A stretch of 40,187 nucleotides of DNA from Methylococcales bacterium (GTDB lineage: Bacteria > Pseudomonadota > Gammaproteobacteria > Methylococcales > Methylomonadaceae), in the NCBI GenBank assembly GCA_003584875.1, contig QVQD01000094.1:1-40187 (forward strand). Direction: 5' to 3'. The notes beneath the pieces are model-generated. The model made no database searches, was not told the DNA's origin, and worked only from the letters and a program-made list of their open reading frames with translations. Every line of letters starts with the position of its first letter. Position 1 is the stretch's first letter. Shown piece after piece: positions 25,168-34,252 of this stretch. The position numbers and the translations under genes were made by a program.

Positions 25168-26709
25168 TTAAATTTGTTTCATGGTAATACCTAAGGTTAA
25201 AATGCGGTAAGCGATTTGCCTAGGTGTCATATTAAGCAAACGCGCTGCCTTTGCTTGCACCCAACCGCTCTGTTCCAAAGCAGCAATGACTTTCTCTCGA
25301 TCATCCATACTTTCATTATTGAAATCAATAACGACAGACTTTTGCACCTTAAGACTATTTTCCATGTCAATTTCGTCTTCCAGACCAGTACTCACCATGA
25401 CATCACGATCAATAATACCGTTTTGACTCATAATAGCCGCTCTCTCCAAACGATTCGCCAGTTCGCGAACATTACCTGGCCAATTGTGCTTCATTAAAAT
25501 TCGTATGGCACTTTCCTTGATATCGAGTTGACGACCACCTTGCTGCACTGAAATCCTTGCTAACAAAAATTCAGATAACTTAGGAATATCCTCTTTTCTG
25601 TCGCGTAAAGCTGGCATATTGACTGGCATAATATTGAGACGATAATACAAATCTTCTCTGAATACACCGCTAGTCACCTCTTCCTCAAGATTACGATTAG
25701 TTGCGGCAATAATTCGCACATTTACCTTAATAGTCTGTGTGCCCCCTACTCGTTCGAACTCACCTTCTTGTAAAACCCGCAGCAATTTAGCCTGAAAAGA
25801 AGCCGAAATTTCACCAATCTCATCCAGAAACAATGTTCCATTATCAGCGAGTTCAAAGCGACCTTTGCGTTGAGTAATCGCACCACTAAACGCGCCTTTT
25901 TCATGCCCGAATAATTCAGACTCCAATAAAGTATCTGGTAAGGCGGCACAATTTAATTTTAAAAAAGGACCACTAGCACAACCTGAATTAAAATGTATTG
26001 CATTGGCCACGACTTCTTTACCCGTCCCTGATTCGCCACGAATTAAGACGGTGGTATTCCATTTTGCAACCTGTCGAATAACATCAAAGACCTTTATCAT
26101 GGGCGGTGAATGTCCAATGATATTCTCAAAGTTATAATTTTTGATTAGCACTTGTCGAAGCTGATCCCTTTCATTCAATAGATTACGTTGTTTGCGCTCA
26201 GTGACTCGCAACAAATTAACACTTTGGGCAATCAGATTAGCAATCATCTCCATAAATCGCGCACGATCACCCAGAAACTCTCCGCTATCAGGTTGGGCAG
26301 CCAATACACCAATAACATCGCCCTCTTCTAAGTAAATCGGTGAACCGATAAAAGGCAACTCAGGATCATATAAGCCCATACGACCCAGGAAACGCGGCTC
26401 TTCAGACAATTTATCAATGACTATAGTGCTACCTTCCTCAAGAATGGCTCCGATTAAGCCTTCACCAGGGTTGTATTTGACTGGCTCAGAAAATTTTCCC
26501 GCATCCTTGGCATGCACTACACTCACTATCATGCTGTTACTTTCAATTTCACGTAACGTTATCATTCCTAAACGCATACCCGATCTCTTATGCAACATTT
26601 CCAGAACAGCCTGTAACTTTGCATTTAAATCGTGTGCACTGGTTAATACCTGACTAATAATATATAGGGTATCCAGTTCGGCTTCGATTAACTGTATCCG
26701 TTCAGTCAT
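25168..26709 (-). CDS. nifA: NifA, sigma-54-dependent activator of nif genes
   Basis: NifA binds TGT-N10-ACA sites and opens sigma-54 promoters. From the ATG at 26709 (4 nt after the nifL stop) it has 513 aa. It has an N-terminal GAF domain (about 10-170), an AAA+ domain with Walker A GESGTGKE (225-232), Walker B GTLFLDEIGE, and a C-terminal Fis-type helix-turn-helix (WVQAKAARLLNMTPRQIAYR). The sigma-54-contact loop reads GAFSGA (272-277), with Ser in place of the nearly universal Thr. No cysteine motif joins the AAA+ and DNA-binding domains, as expected for the NifL-controlled class. An upstream in-frame ATG at 26727 lies in nifL and has no ribosome site. Confidence 0.96.
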   Translation of the reverse strand: MTERIQLIEAELDTLYIISQVLTSAHDLNAKLQAVLEMLHKRSGMRLGMITLREIESNSMIVSVVHAKDAGKFSEPVKYNPGEGLIGAILEEGSTIVIDKLSEEPRFLGRMGLYDPELPFIGSPIYLEEGDVIGVLAAQPDSGEFLGDRARFMEMIANLIAQSVNLLRVTERKQRNLLNERDQLRQVLIKNYNFENIIGHSPPMIKVFDVIRQVAKWNTTVLIRGESGTGKEVVANAIHFNSGCASGPFLKLNCAALPDTLLESELFGHEKGAFSGAITQRKGRFELADNGTLFLDEIGEISASFQAKLLRVLQEGEFERVGGTQTIKVNVRIIAATNRNLEEEVTSGVFREDLYYRLNIMPVNMPALRDRKEDIPKLSEFLLARISVQQGGRQLDIKESAIRILMKHNWPGNVRELANRLERAAIMSQNGIIDRDVMVSTGLEDEIDMENSLKVQKSVVIDFNNESMDDREKVIAALEQSGWVQAKAARLLNMTPRQIAYRILTLGITMKQI

Positions 26710-26713
26710 TTCT

Positions 26714-28327
26714 CTACCCTCGGCCATAACTGGTATGCACAGGGAAGCTAATAATAAATCGGCAACCCTGATCAAAATAAGGATCTATTTCAATAAAACC
26801 ATGATGCTGATTTACAATTTCCTTAGCCATAACTAAGCCCATACCCGCTTTATTACCCCCTATAGGTCGAGTGGTATAAAAAGGTTCAAAAACTTTTGCA
26901 CGTTTTTCAATTGGAATACCCGGCCCACTATCCTCAATAACAGCATAAATTAAGTCATCCTCTGTATTTGTGGTTATTTTAAGCCGATGTTCCTGAACAC
27001 TAGATCCGCTGATCGCATCAATCGCATTGTCAACTAATTGTTTAAAAAGTATGCGCAAACGATTTTCTGAACCCAAAAGAGAGGGTAATTGTGACAACGG
27101 TTGCCAATGAACCTCTATGCCATTATTTGCAATCTTTTGGTCACTTAACAACAAGACATCATGCAAAATTTTATTAAGATTAATCGGTATTACCGCAGAC
27201 TGCAGAATTTCAGGTATGCAATATTGCATAGTAGCAACAGCTTTTTCCCCTGATCGTTGAATCTCTTGCAATACATGTAATAAACCCTCGTTTTGACTCA
27301 TTCCCTTATGCCGTAAAATCTGCTCAGCCGCACCTATTTGATTCATTGGCATTTGAATTTGGTGCATTGCACCCAGCAAAGTCTCTCTTATACTGCGTAC
27401 CCGCTCATCTTCAGCCATCAATGTTTTTAAGGTCTGAATATATAACTCGTCCATCTGTCTGCGTTGCCGAGTTATATCAGTTAAGGTTAAAACCAAATAA
27501 CGCTTTGAGGCTTTTTCAAAAAAAGCATCAGCATTGACTTCATATTCAGTAAACCAATTACCCGCACAAGAAAACCACCGCGAACGCCTATTCTTTTTAC
27601 TATCGACTCTAAATTCGCGATTAGAAAAACCTTTTTCATTAGTTTGTAAAGTGAGCCATAAATCGCCCATTTCTTCCCTGAGTAAATCAAGAAAATACCT
27701 TGCAGGTTCAATCAGATCAAGATCACTTACCAATGCCTTATAGTTATGATTATCCAAGATAACCCTATTCTGATCATCAAGGACTACCATCGCAATCGGT
27801 GAAGAATTAATAACTGATTCAATCAACAGCTTCTGATTGACCGTAATTTTTTCAGACTCATAAGATTCTGTTATATCTCGGTGCATACCAATGTAGTGAG
27901 AAATCTCACCCGATTCATTCAACATGGGCGCTATGGTCAAGTCAGATAGATAACGTGTACCCGCTTTATGCCGATTACATAGAGTTCCTCGCCATGTTTT
28001 CTTGGAACTAATCGTACGCCACAAATCTTGATAAACGGCTCTAGGTGTGCGTTTATCTGATAATAAAGATTCATTTTTACCTAAAATATCTTCAGGCTGA
28101 TATCCAGTGACTCTGCAAAATTCTTGATTAACATACAGAATTTTGGCTTTTTTATCTGTAATTGATATGGCTATTGGCACTTGCTCTACTGTTTCAACAA
28201 ACAAATTGCATAGTATTTTGTTATCCAGATCAATGTCTTCACTATCCAATAAATCGGGGATTAGTTCACCCATCACTGTGGCCATGTTGCTATGCTTTTG
28301 TAGGTAGCTCAATGAAGTCTTTTTCAT
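26714..28327 (-). CDS. nifL: NifL, redox- and nitrogen-responsive anti-activator
   Basis: NifL inhibits NifA by direct contact under oxygen or fixed nitrogen. The 537-aa protein has a first PAS domain (about 42-155: VPIAISITDKKAKILYVNQ, LGKNESLLS, IGMHRDITE) matching the FAD-binding PAS of Azotobacter NifL. A second PAS (about 168-290) follows. Next come an H-box-like helix with AMHQIQMPMNQI (H322) and a GHKL ATPase-type domain (NAIDAI, EDSGPGIP, AGMGLVMAKE). NifL does not signal by phosphotransfer in known cases despite the kinase fold. No strong ribosome site marks the ATG at 28327; later Mets (residues 15 and 19) are possible. nifA starts 4 nt downstream. Confidence 0.95.
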   Translation of the reverse strand: MKKTSLSYLQKHSNMATVMGELIPDLLDSEDIDLDNKILCNLFVETVEQVPIAISITDKKAKILYVNQEFCRVTGYQPEDILGKNESLLSDKRTPRAVYQDLWRTISSKKTWRGTLCNRHKAGTRYLSDLTIAPMLNESGEISHYIGMHRDITESYESEKITVNQKLLIESVINSSPIAMVVLDDQNRVILDNHNYKALVSDLDLIEPARYFLDLLREEMGDLWLTLQTNEKGFSNREFRVDSKKNRRSRWFSCAGNWFTEYEVNADAFFEKASKRYLVLTLTDITRQRRQMDELYIQTLKTLMAEDERVRSIRETLLGAMHQIQMPMNQIGAAEQILRHKGMSQNEGLLHVLQEIQRSGEKAVATMQYCIPEILQSAVIPINLNKILHDVLLLSDQKIANNGIEVHWQPLSQLPSLLGSENRLRILFKQLVDNAIDAISGSSVQEHRLKITTNTEDDLIYAVIEDSGPGIPIEKRAKVFEPFYTTRPIGGNKAGMGLVMAKEIVNQHHGFIEIDPYFDQGCRFIISFPVHTSYGRG

Positions 28328-28367
28328 AAATAGAATCGTATATGAGAGGGTTTTACTAAAATGTCAT

Positions 28368-28382
28368 GCAAATATAACGCCA
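28368..28382 (-). promoter_or_regulatory. Candidate sigma-54 promoter of nifLA
   Basis: The minus strand reads TGGCGTTATATTTGC, with exact GG/GC spacing, predicting a start near 28356, 29 nt before the nifL ATG. I find no TGT-N10-ACA site or convincing NtrC site just upstream, so the activator is unclear; NtrC would be expected by analogy with Klebsiella nifLA. Confidence 0.65.
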
Positions 28383-28440
28383 AGAATGCGAAGAATTAAT
28401 TCATATTTTTTATAGAATGAGCTGAATGAAAGTAAAAGCT

Positions 28441-28490
28441 GTAGGCCAGAATAAGGCTTTGCTAGCTTAAGCGAGCAAAGCGTTTCCGAC
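28441..28490. repeat. MITE-family half copy upstream of nifL
   Basis: GTAGGCCAGAATAAG is followed by the near-palindrome 28456-28481 (GCTTTGCT-AGCTTAAGCG-AGCAAAGC, one mismatched pair). Same family as 1301-1421 and 39915-40031. Confidence 0.7.
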
Positions 28491-28543
28491 AGTCGCACAG
28501 CTCCTGAACCATGCAGGATGCACCCATGCAGCGAAAAAACACC

Positions 28544-28570
28544 GTAAGGGCGTATGCAATACGCCCTTAC
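28544..28570. repeat. GGGCGTAT hairpin repeat, copy 2
   Basis: Perfect 12-bp arms (28544-28555, 28559-28570; GTAAGGGCGTAT and complement) with a 3-nt loop, the best-preserved copy of the family at 23-41 and 37464-37482. It lies between the nifL and rnfA control regions. Confidence 0.8.
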
Positions 28571-28668
28571 GATCATCACTACTAGGTTATCGTTCTTTCG
28601 AAGAAACGATAATAAGAACCGCGCTGCAAAACACTTTGTCCTTAACCTAAGTTCTGATAATAAAGCAT

Positions 28669-28684
28669 TGTAAGGTTTGCTACA
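28669..28684. promoter_or_regulatory. NifA site 1 upstream of rnfA
   Basis: TGT-AAGGTTTGCT-ACA (extended TTGT/ACAA), about 149 bp upstream of the predicted rnfA start. Confidence 0.78.
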
Positions 28685-28707
28685 AAAACTTTATCTCGCT
28701 GTCGCTA

Positions 28708-28723
28708 TGTATCACTTACAACA
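28708..28723. promoter_or_regulatory. NifA site 2 upstream of rnfA
   Basis: TGT-ATCACTTACA-ACA, about 110 bp upstream of the predicted rnfA start and 39 bp from site 1. Confidence 0.75.
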
Positions 28724-28799
28724 GCCTGCTTAAACTTATTTGGATACTTAAGACTAAGATTCTAGGTACAAAGAAGCCGAGTTTGACCATAAAACATTC

Positions 28800-28814
28800 T
28801 GGCATAATTGATGC
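28800..28814 (+). promoter_or_regulatory. Sigma-54 promoter of the rnf operon
   Basis: TGGCATAATTGATGC has exact GG/GC spacing; the -12 element is ATGC. The predicted start near 28826 leaves a 32-nt leader before the rnfA GTG. Confidence 0.82.
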
Positions 28815-28857
28815 TTTAAACTAGTAACATAACAATCATCTAAAGTCTGGATCAACA

Positions 28858-29442
28858 GTGAGCGAATATCTTTTACTTTTATTAGGCACTGCTCTGGTTA
28901 ACAACGTGGTTCTGGTTAAGTTTCTAGGTTTATGTCCTTTTATGGGCGTCTCGAAAAAACTAGACTCTGCTTTAAGCATGGGCTTAGCGACTACTTTTGT
29001 GCTCACTCTGGCTGCAATGACTAGCTGGATGCTAGAGCATTTTATTTTGGCGCCCTTCAATATCCAGTTTTTACGCATCGTGTGCTTTATTTTAGTCATT
29101 GCTGCAGTTGTGCAATTTACCGAAATGGTTGTGCATAAAACGAGTCCCGTTTTGTATCAAATACTCGGTATTTTTTTACCCCTAATTACCACAAATTGTG
29201 CAGTATTGGGTGTGGCTCTATTAAATGTGCAAGAACATTATGGCTTTATGCAAAGTATTATTTTTGGATTCGGATCGGCCTTAGGTTTTACACTGGTAAT
29301 GGTGCTTTTTGCTGGATTGAGAGAGCGCTTAGCTTTAATGGCTGTACCAGAGCTATTTGCAGGAACGCCCATTGCATTTATCACTGCCGGCATTTTGTCG
29401 TTGGCGTTTATGGGATTTGCCGGACTTTACAGCGCACACTAA
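28858..29442 (+). CDS. rnfA: Rnf electron transport complex subunit RnfA
   Basis: A 194-aa inner-membrane subunit of the ion-translocating ferredoxin:NAD oxidoreductase, with about six hydrophobic helices. It starts with GTG and reads [20 protein letters not shown], then [18 protein letters not shown] and [14 protein letters not shown], the two Cys-containing half-helices that hold a membrane [2Fe-2S] cluster with RnfE. It is the first gene of rnfABCDGEH. In diazotrophs Rnf uses the ion gradient to reduce ferredoxin for nitrogenase. rnfB follows after 12 nt. Confidence 0.97.
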   Translation: MSEYLLLLLGTALVNNVVLVKFLGLCPFMGVSKKLDSALSMGLATTFVLTLAAMTSWMLEHFILAPFNIQFLRIVCFILVIAAVVQFTEMVVHKTSPVLYQILGIFLPLITTNCAVLGVALLNVQEHYGFMQSIIFGFGSALGFTLVMVLFAGLRERLALMAVPELFAGTPIAFITAGILSLAFMGFAGLYSAH

Positions 29443-29454
29443 TAGGACTAAGGC

Positions 29455-30009
29455 ATGTATGTGTTATCCGCCATTTTTAGCTTAACTTTATTAGGACTAT
29501 TCCTAGGCTTGTTATTGGGCATTGCAGCTAGATATTTGAAAGTTGAAAGCAGTCCGATAGTTGATGAATTAGAAGCTTTACTACCTGGCTCACAATGTGG
29601 TCAATGTGGTTATCCTGGATGTAGACCCGCAGCTGAAGCCTTAGCTGAAGGACTAGTTCCTGCAACAATGTGCCCACCTGGCGGCAGTGCCTTAGCAGAA
29701 CAAATAGCTACTTTACTAGGTATTGATTTGGATTTAAGCGAAGTAAAAGAACCCGATTTACTGGTTGCCAGAGTCAGCGAAGCAACATGCACTGGCTGTA
29801 CGCGCTGTTTTAAGGTTTGTCCTACCGATGCCATAGTGGGTGCACCCAAACAAATTCATGCAGTCGTTGCTGATGCCTGTATAGCGTGCAAAAAATGTGT
29901 CGAAGTTTGTCCAACTGAATGTCTACAAATGCACCCAGTTGAGATTACTTTACGTAACTGGCGATGGAATAAACCCATATTAACTGAAGTAGGTAACATC
30001 TCATGTTAG
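29455..30009 (+). CDS. rnfB: Rnf complex Fe-S subunit RnfB
   Basis: A 184-aa subunit with one N-terminal membrane helix (about residues 3-24). A [4Fe-4S] domain with C48, C51, C56 and C73 (CGQCGYPGC, MCPPGG) follows, then two ferredoxin motifs CTGCTRCFKVCP and CIACKKCVEVCP. It is the expected entry or exit point for ferredoxin electrons. It overlaps rnfC by 7 nt. Confidence 0.97.
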   Translation: MYVLSAIFSLTLLGLFLGLLLGIAARYLKVESSPIVDELEALLPGSQCGQCGYPGCRPAAEALAEGLVPATMCPPGGSALAEQIATLLGIDLDLSEVKEPDLLVARVSEATCTGCTRCFKVCPTDAIVGAPKQIHAVVADACIACKKCVEVCPTECLQMHPVEITLRNWRWNKPILTEVGNISC

Positions 30010-31490
30010 GTTTTTTCACTCAATCAGCTATTCGTGGTGGTATTCATGCCGAACAACATAAAATCGAAACCTGCGCTGCTCCAATAGTCAGAAACTTTCC
30101 ATTGCCTAAAAAGTTATATATTCCCCTGCAACAGCATGTTGGCAAACCCGCCGAACCCATCATTAAAGTCGGTGAAAATGTATTAAAAGGCCAATTATTG
30201 GCTTATAGCCAAGGCATGGTTTCAGCGCCTGTTCACGCCCCTAGCTCTGGCATTATTTTAGATGTAAACGATTACCCTGCCCCGCATCCATCAGCCTTAC
30301 CTATCCGAATGATCGTACTAGAAACGGATAATAAGGATGAGTGGATAACAGCAGCTCAAATTGAAGACCCTTTTCTATTAACACCTGAAGACATTATTTT
30401 ACGCGTTGGCGCTGCAGGCATCGTAGGATTAGGCGGAGCCACTTTTCCAACTGCGGTTAAGCTCAACATGGGGCGCGAAAATCAAATTGATACACTCATC
30501 ATCAACGGCGCTGAATGCGAACCGTATTTAAGCTGCGATGATCGACTCATGCAAGAACATGCCGCCATGATTATTGATGGTGTGCGCTTGATGCTGCATG
30601 GCATGAATACCGAAAATGCTGTGATAGCCATTGAAGACAATAAACTGCTTGCATTCCATGCGATGCAAAGTGCAGCAACGCCTTTTTCTTCAATCAAGGT
30701 TATACAAATTCCCACTCGCTACCCAATGGGCTGGGATAGACAATTAATCCGTTATGTAACTGGAAAAGAAGTCCCAGTCGGTAGTAGATCATCTGAAATT
30801 GGAGTCACTATCCATAACGTCGGCACCGCTTACTCTGTGCACAATGCATTAAGATTTGGGCATCCTTTATTAAGTCGAGTTATTACAGTTGCAGGTGGAG
30901 CTGTTAAACGCCCCATGAATGTAGAAGTTCCCATTGGCACCTTAATATCGGAACTATTCGAATTTTGTGAGGTAAGTGTGAATGACATCGCACGACTTGT
31001 TATGGGCGGGCCCATGATGGGTGATTCTTTACCCCATACCAGTGTACCTACCGTTAAAGCAACAAGTGGCCTGCTTGCTTTAACTCAAAATGAACTTAAA
31101 GATGGCGATGAACAACCTTGTATCCGATGCGCCAGTTGTATCAGTGTTTGTCCAGCAGGACTTAGACCCTTAGATATGGCCAATAACATCCGCATTAATC
31201 AACTGGATGCTGCCGTGGATTTAGGTTTAAAAGATTGTATCAGTTGTGGTTGCTGCTCTTATATCTGCCCTTCTAATATTCCACTCGTACAATACTTCAA
31301 ATATGCGTCCGGTGAAGTCATTGCAAGACAGCAAGCTCAACACAAATCAGAACAAACCAAACGTTTAATCGAATCTCGCAATGAGCGCATGGAGCGTATT
31401 GCCCAACAACAGCGTGAAGAAGAACAAGCACGTTTAGCTGCAAAAGCAGAACGAGAAAGACTTAAAGCAGAGCAAGAGGCTTTACTATGA
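30003..31490 (+). CDS. rnfC: Rnf complex NADH-binding subunit RnfC
   Basis: A 495-aa peripheral subunit. The N-terminal barrel-sandwich region (about 30-110) precedes the FMN/NADH site GAAGIVGLGGATFPTAVKL (about 139-157). Two [4Fe-4S] motifs, CIRCASCISVCPAG and CISCGCCSYICPSN, lie near residues 375-425. The tail (about 445-495) is a charged Arg/Glu/Gln helix, shorter than the long Ala/Lys-rich extension of E. coli RsxC. It overlaps rnfB by 7 nt and rnfD by 4 nt. Confidence 0.97.
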   Translation: MLGFFTQSAIRGGIHAEQHKIETCAAPIVRNFPLPKKLYIPLQQHVGKPAEPIIKVGENVLKGQLLAYSQGMVSAPVHAPSSGIILDVNDYPAPHPSALPIRMIVLETDNKDEWITAAQIEDPFLLTPEDIILRVGAAGIVGLGGATFPTAVKLNMGRENQIDTLIINGAECEPYLSCDDRLMQEHAAMIIDGVRLMLHGMNTENAVIAIEDNKLLAFHAMQSAATPFSSIKVIQIPTRYPMGWDRQLIRYVTGKEVPVGSRSSEIGVTIHNVGTAYSVHNALRFGHPLLSRVITVAGGAVKRPMNVEVPIGTLISELFEFCEVSVNDIARLVMGGPMMGDSLPHTSVPTVKATSGLLALTQNELKDGDEQPCIRCASCISVCPAGLRPLDMANNIRINQLDAAVDLGLKDCISCGCCSYICPSNIPLVQYFKYASGEVIARQQAQHKSEQTKRLIESRNERMERIAQQQREEEQARLAAKAERERLKAEQEALL

Positions 31491-32557
31491 TCAAGCGTCT
31501 AAAACCACGTAGTGGTGCACATGTAGGTAGCAATACCACTATCAGCCATATCATGTGGCAAGTTATGTTAGCCCTGATGCCTGCGACCGCTTTTGGTTTT
31601 TGGTGTTTTGGATGGCCCGCTTTAAATCTATTTATCATTACCGTATGTTCAGCAATGATTTTTGAAGCCTTTTGTTTGCGATTAGCTGGCAAAATAGCAA
31701 TACCCATCCTTATGGATGGTTCTGCTGCGCTCACAGGTTGGTTACTAGCAATGACTCTGCCCCCTTGGGCACCTTGGTGGATTGGAGTTATAGGCTCAGG
31801 ACTCGCCATCATTCTAGGCAAACATGTTTATGGAGGCTTAGGGCAAAATTTATTTAACCCAGCGATGTTAGCTAGGGTGGCACTTCTCATATCTTTCCCT
31901 ATAGAAATGACCACTTGGGCGAATGTCTCACCGCTGTTTTTTTCTAATTCTCCAGGTATTATCGAAAGCTGGCATATTACTTTTTCGGGCTTAGACAATA
32001 TTGATGCTCATACCGGAGCTACCACTTTAGGCTTTATTAAAACAGAATTCTCACAGAACAAAGTATTGAGCAACATCCTAGAAGACATCTCTGGATTTGA
32101 AAATTTTATCGGCTGGCAACGCGGAAGCCTAGGTGAAACCTCGACACTATTAATTGGCTTGGGAGGTATTTGGTTAATCAGGCAAAATATCATTCATTGG
32201 CAAATTTCAGCCTCTCTATTAGTAACGGCCCTAGTACTAGCCACTATCTTTCATAGCATTGATAGCCAGCACTATATAAGTCCTTTTTTACATTTAAATT
32301 CGGGAGGTCTAATGTTAGTCGCCTTTTTCATTGCAACTGACTATGTAACCTCGCCAAATACGCCCACAGGACAATTAATATTCGGTGCATGCTGCGGCTT
32401 GCTCATATTCGTCATTCGTACTTGGGGTGCTTATCCAGAAGGAGCTGGTTTTGCTGTGCTGCTGATGAACTCTGCTACACCATTGATTGATTATTACATA
32501 CGCCCACGTATCTATGGACGTGATCGTAATGGCAAGCCCCTTGAAATATCTAAATAA
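31487..32557 (+). CDS. rnfD: Rnf complex membrane flavoprotein RnfD
   Basis: A 356-aa membrane protein with about eight to ten helices. The covalent FMN site is visible as TGAT, with T179 as the likely attachment residue (DAHTGATTLG). It is paralogous to NqrB. It overlaps rnfC by 4 nt and is 18 nt before rnfG. Confidence 0.96.
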   Translation: MIKRLKPRSGAHVGSNTTISHIMWQVMLALMPATAFGFWCFGWPALNLFIITVCSAMIFEAFCLRLAGKIAIPILMDGSAALTGWLLAMTLPPWAPWWIGVIGSGLAIILGKHVYGGLGQNLFNPAMLARVALLISFPIEMTTWANVSPLFFSNSPGIIESWHITFSGLDNIDAHTGATTLGFIKTEFSQNKVLSNILEDISGFENFIGWQRGSLGETSTLLIGLGGIWLIRQNIIHWQISASLLVTALVLATIFHSIDSQHYISPFLHLNSGGLMLVAFFIATDYVTSPNTPTGQLIFGACCGLLIFVIRTWGAYPEGAGFAVLLMNSATPLIDYYIRPRIYGRDRNGKPLEISK

Positions 32558-32575
32558 TAAACCAGAGAAAACGCC

Positions 32576-33286
32576 ATGAAAGTTGACCCTGAAAGCATTG
32601 AACATTGGAAAAGGAAAATCGCTGCTTATCGTGTGTTTCTAAAGAATTGGTTAGAACCCTCAAATCTAGCAGGACTAAGACCCAAACTGAAATTTCAAAC
32701 AGGGATATTAGCAGGCTTTGCCTTAATGGCCAGCGTATTACTGGGTGTTACTAACTGCAGTACCGAAGGCACTATTCAAAAGAGACTCGATGAAGATCTA
32801 AAAAAGTCACTAGAAGAAGTGGTACCTGCTGCGCTTTATGATAATAACATTCTACAAGACACACTGAGCATTCCCTCCGCTGACTATAATATAGGCGCAA
32901 AAGAAACCATGGTTTATATCGCCAAAAAGTTAGGGAAAGTTACTGCTGTAAGCTTTAAATTCATCGCACCCGATGGTTATTCTGGAGCCATCAGTATGAT
33001 TATGGGCTTGGACCGAGAGGGCAATATACTTGGAGTTCGAATACTCAGTCACAAAGAAACACCCGGCCTAGGCGACAAAATAGAAGTAACAAAATCTAAC
33101 TGGATATTGAGCTTTGTGGGACGGTCGCTAGACAATCTAAGCAAGCAACAATGGGCGGTTAAAAAAGATGGCGGTGACTTCGATCAATTTGCTGGCGCAA
33201 CCATCACGCCGCGTAAGTCGGTACAGGCAATATATCGTGGCTTACAGCTATTTAAAGACCATCAGACACAATTAATCAATCCATGA
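32576..33286 (+). CDS. rnfG: Rnf complex flavoprotein RnfG
   Basis: A 236-aa subunit with one membrane helix (about residues 44-62, GILAGFALMASVLLGVTN) and a periplasmic FMN-binding domain. The covalent FMN site is AGATITPRKSV, with T209 as the attachment Thr; HKETPGLGDKIE is another family hallmark. The roughly 40-residue N-terminal extension before the helix (MKVDPESIEHWKRKIAAYR) is longer than in E. coli RsxG. Confidence 0.96.
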   Translation: MKVDPESIEHWKRKIAAYRVFLKNWLEPSNLAGLRPKLKFQTGILAGFALMASVLLGVTNCSTEGTIQKRLDEDLKKSLEEVVPAALYDNNILQDTLSIPSADYNIGAKETMVYIAKKLGKVTAVSFKFIAPDGYSGAISMIMGLDREGNILGVRILSHKETPGLGDKIEVTKSNWILSFVGRSLDNLSKQQWAVKKDGGDFDQFAGATITPRKSVQAIYRGLQLFKDHQTQLINP

Positions 33287-33296
33287 GGGCGACACC

Positions 33297-33995
33297 ATGT
33301 TTCTATCAAAACCCTATCGTAAAATTGCTAGTGACGGCCTCTGGAATAACAATATTGTTTTTGGACAAAATCTTGCGCTATGCCCCTTATTAGCAGTGAC
33401 GGGAACAGCGACAAACGGTTTAGGAATGGGGCTTGCAACGCTAGTGGTCATTATCTGTTCCAACGGACTCATTTCAGCAGCACGACATTTGATACCTAGC
33501 GAAATTCGTATCCCTATTTTTGTATTATTAATTGCCGCCTTAGTGACCTTGGTCGATATTTTAATGAATGCTTGGGCACACGAACTCTATAAAGTTTTAG
33601 GCTTATTCATCGCCTTAATAGTCACCAATTGTGCATTATTAGGACGCGCCGAAGCTTTTGCTTCCAGACAACCAGTAAGATATGCCTTGTGGGATGGACT
33701 CATGATGGGACTGGGATTTACACTAGTGCTAGTCACATTAGGGGCAGCTAGAGAAATTAGCGCCAATGGTACTCTTTTTGCCAATGCCTCATTATTACTG
33801 GGTCACTCGTTTAAATTTCTTGAAATCACTGTAATTCATGACTACAAAGGTTTCTTATTAATGGCTCTACCCCCAGGCGGCTTTATTATGCTGGCTTTTA
33901 TAATAGTTAGTAAACGCTTGATAGACCGAAAACTAGCACAAAGAAAAGCAATTATTAAAATAGTAACGCCCGTTATTGCAGAGGAATCAGTATGA
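33297..33995 (+). CDS. rnfE: Rnf complex membrane subunit RnfE
   Basis: A 232-aa membrane protein homologous to RnfA and NqrD, about six helices. It has NLALCPLLAVTGTATNGLGMG near residue 26 and IVTNCALLGRAEAFAS, each with the conserved Cys that pairs with RnfA. The C-terminal tail is basic. It overlaps rnfH by 4 nt. Confidence 0.96.
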   Translation: MFLSKPYRKIASDGLWNNNIVFGQNLALCPLLAVTGTATNGLGMGLATLVVIICSNGLISAARHLIPSEIRIPIFVLLIAALVTLVDILMNAWAHELYKVLGLFIALIVTNCALLGRAEAFASRQPVRYALWDGLMMGLGFTLVLVTLGAAREISANGTLFANASLLLGHSFKFLEITVIHDYKGFLLMALPPGGFIMLAFIIVSKRLIDRKLAQRKAIIKIVTPVIAEESV

Positions 33996-34252
33996 ACGTC
34001 GGAGTTTGTTATGCAGAAGTCGATAGGCAACTATGGATGCGTCTTGAAGTACCCGATGACAGCAGCATAGAACAAGCCATTAAACTTTCAGGCCTATTAA
34101 AGCTCTACCCTGAAATAAACCTAGATATCCAAAAAGTGGGCATCTTCGGCAAAATATTTCCATTGGATACCACGGTAAAAGATGGAGATAGAGTTGAAAT
34201 TTATCGCCAAATAACCGTTGATCCACAGACTGTGCAAAGACGGAGACGGTAA
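33992..34252 (+). CDS. rnfH: RnfH family ubiquitin-like protein
   Basis: An 86-aa beta-grasp protein (MNVGVCYAEVDRQLWMRLEV, then VGIFGKIFPLDTTVKDGDRVEIY) of the RnfH family. It is the last gene of the rnf operon, as in Azotobacter rnf1, and overlaps rnfE by 4 nt. Its role in Rnf assembly is presumed. The C-terminus ends in an Arg-rich tail (QRRRR). Confidence 0.94.
   Translation: MNVGVCYAEVDRQLWMRLEVPDDSSIEQAIKLSGLLKLYPEINLDIQKVGIFGKIFPLDTTVKDGDRVEIYRQITVDPQTVQRRRR

Noticed and set aside
26710-26775. Longer nifA beginning at 26775 or 26727.
   Set aside because: Both lie inside the nifL coding sequence without a ribosome site; the ATG at 26709, 4 nt after the nifL stop, gives the usual family length.
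28501-28540. TGCA-rich stretch upstream of nifL as an NtrC binding site.
   Set aside because: It does not match the TGCACC-N5-GGTGCA arrangement well enough; kept only as a reason to scan with a matrix.
31462-31821. Minus-strand 119-codon frame antisense to rnfD.
   Set aside because: It is opposite a strongly conserved membrane subunit and shows no protein-like features of its own.
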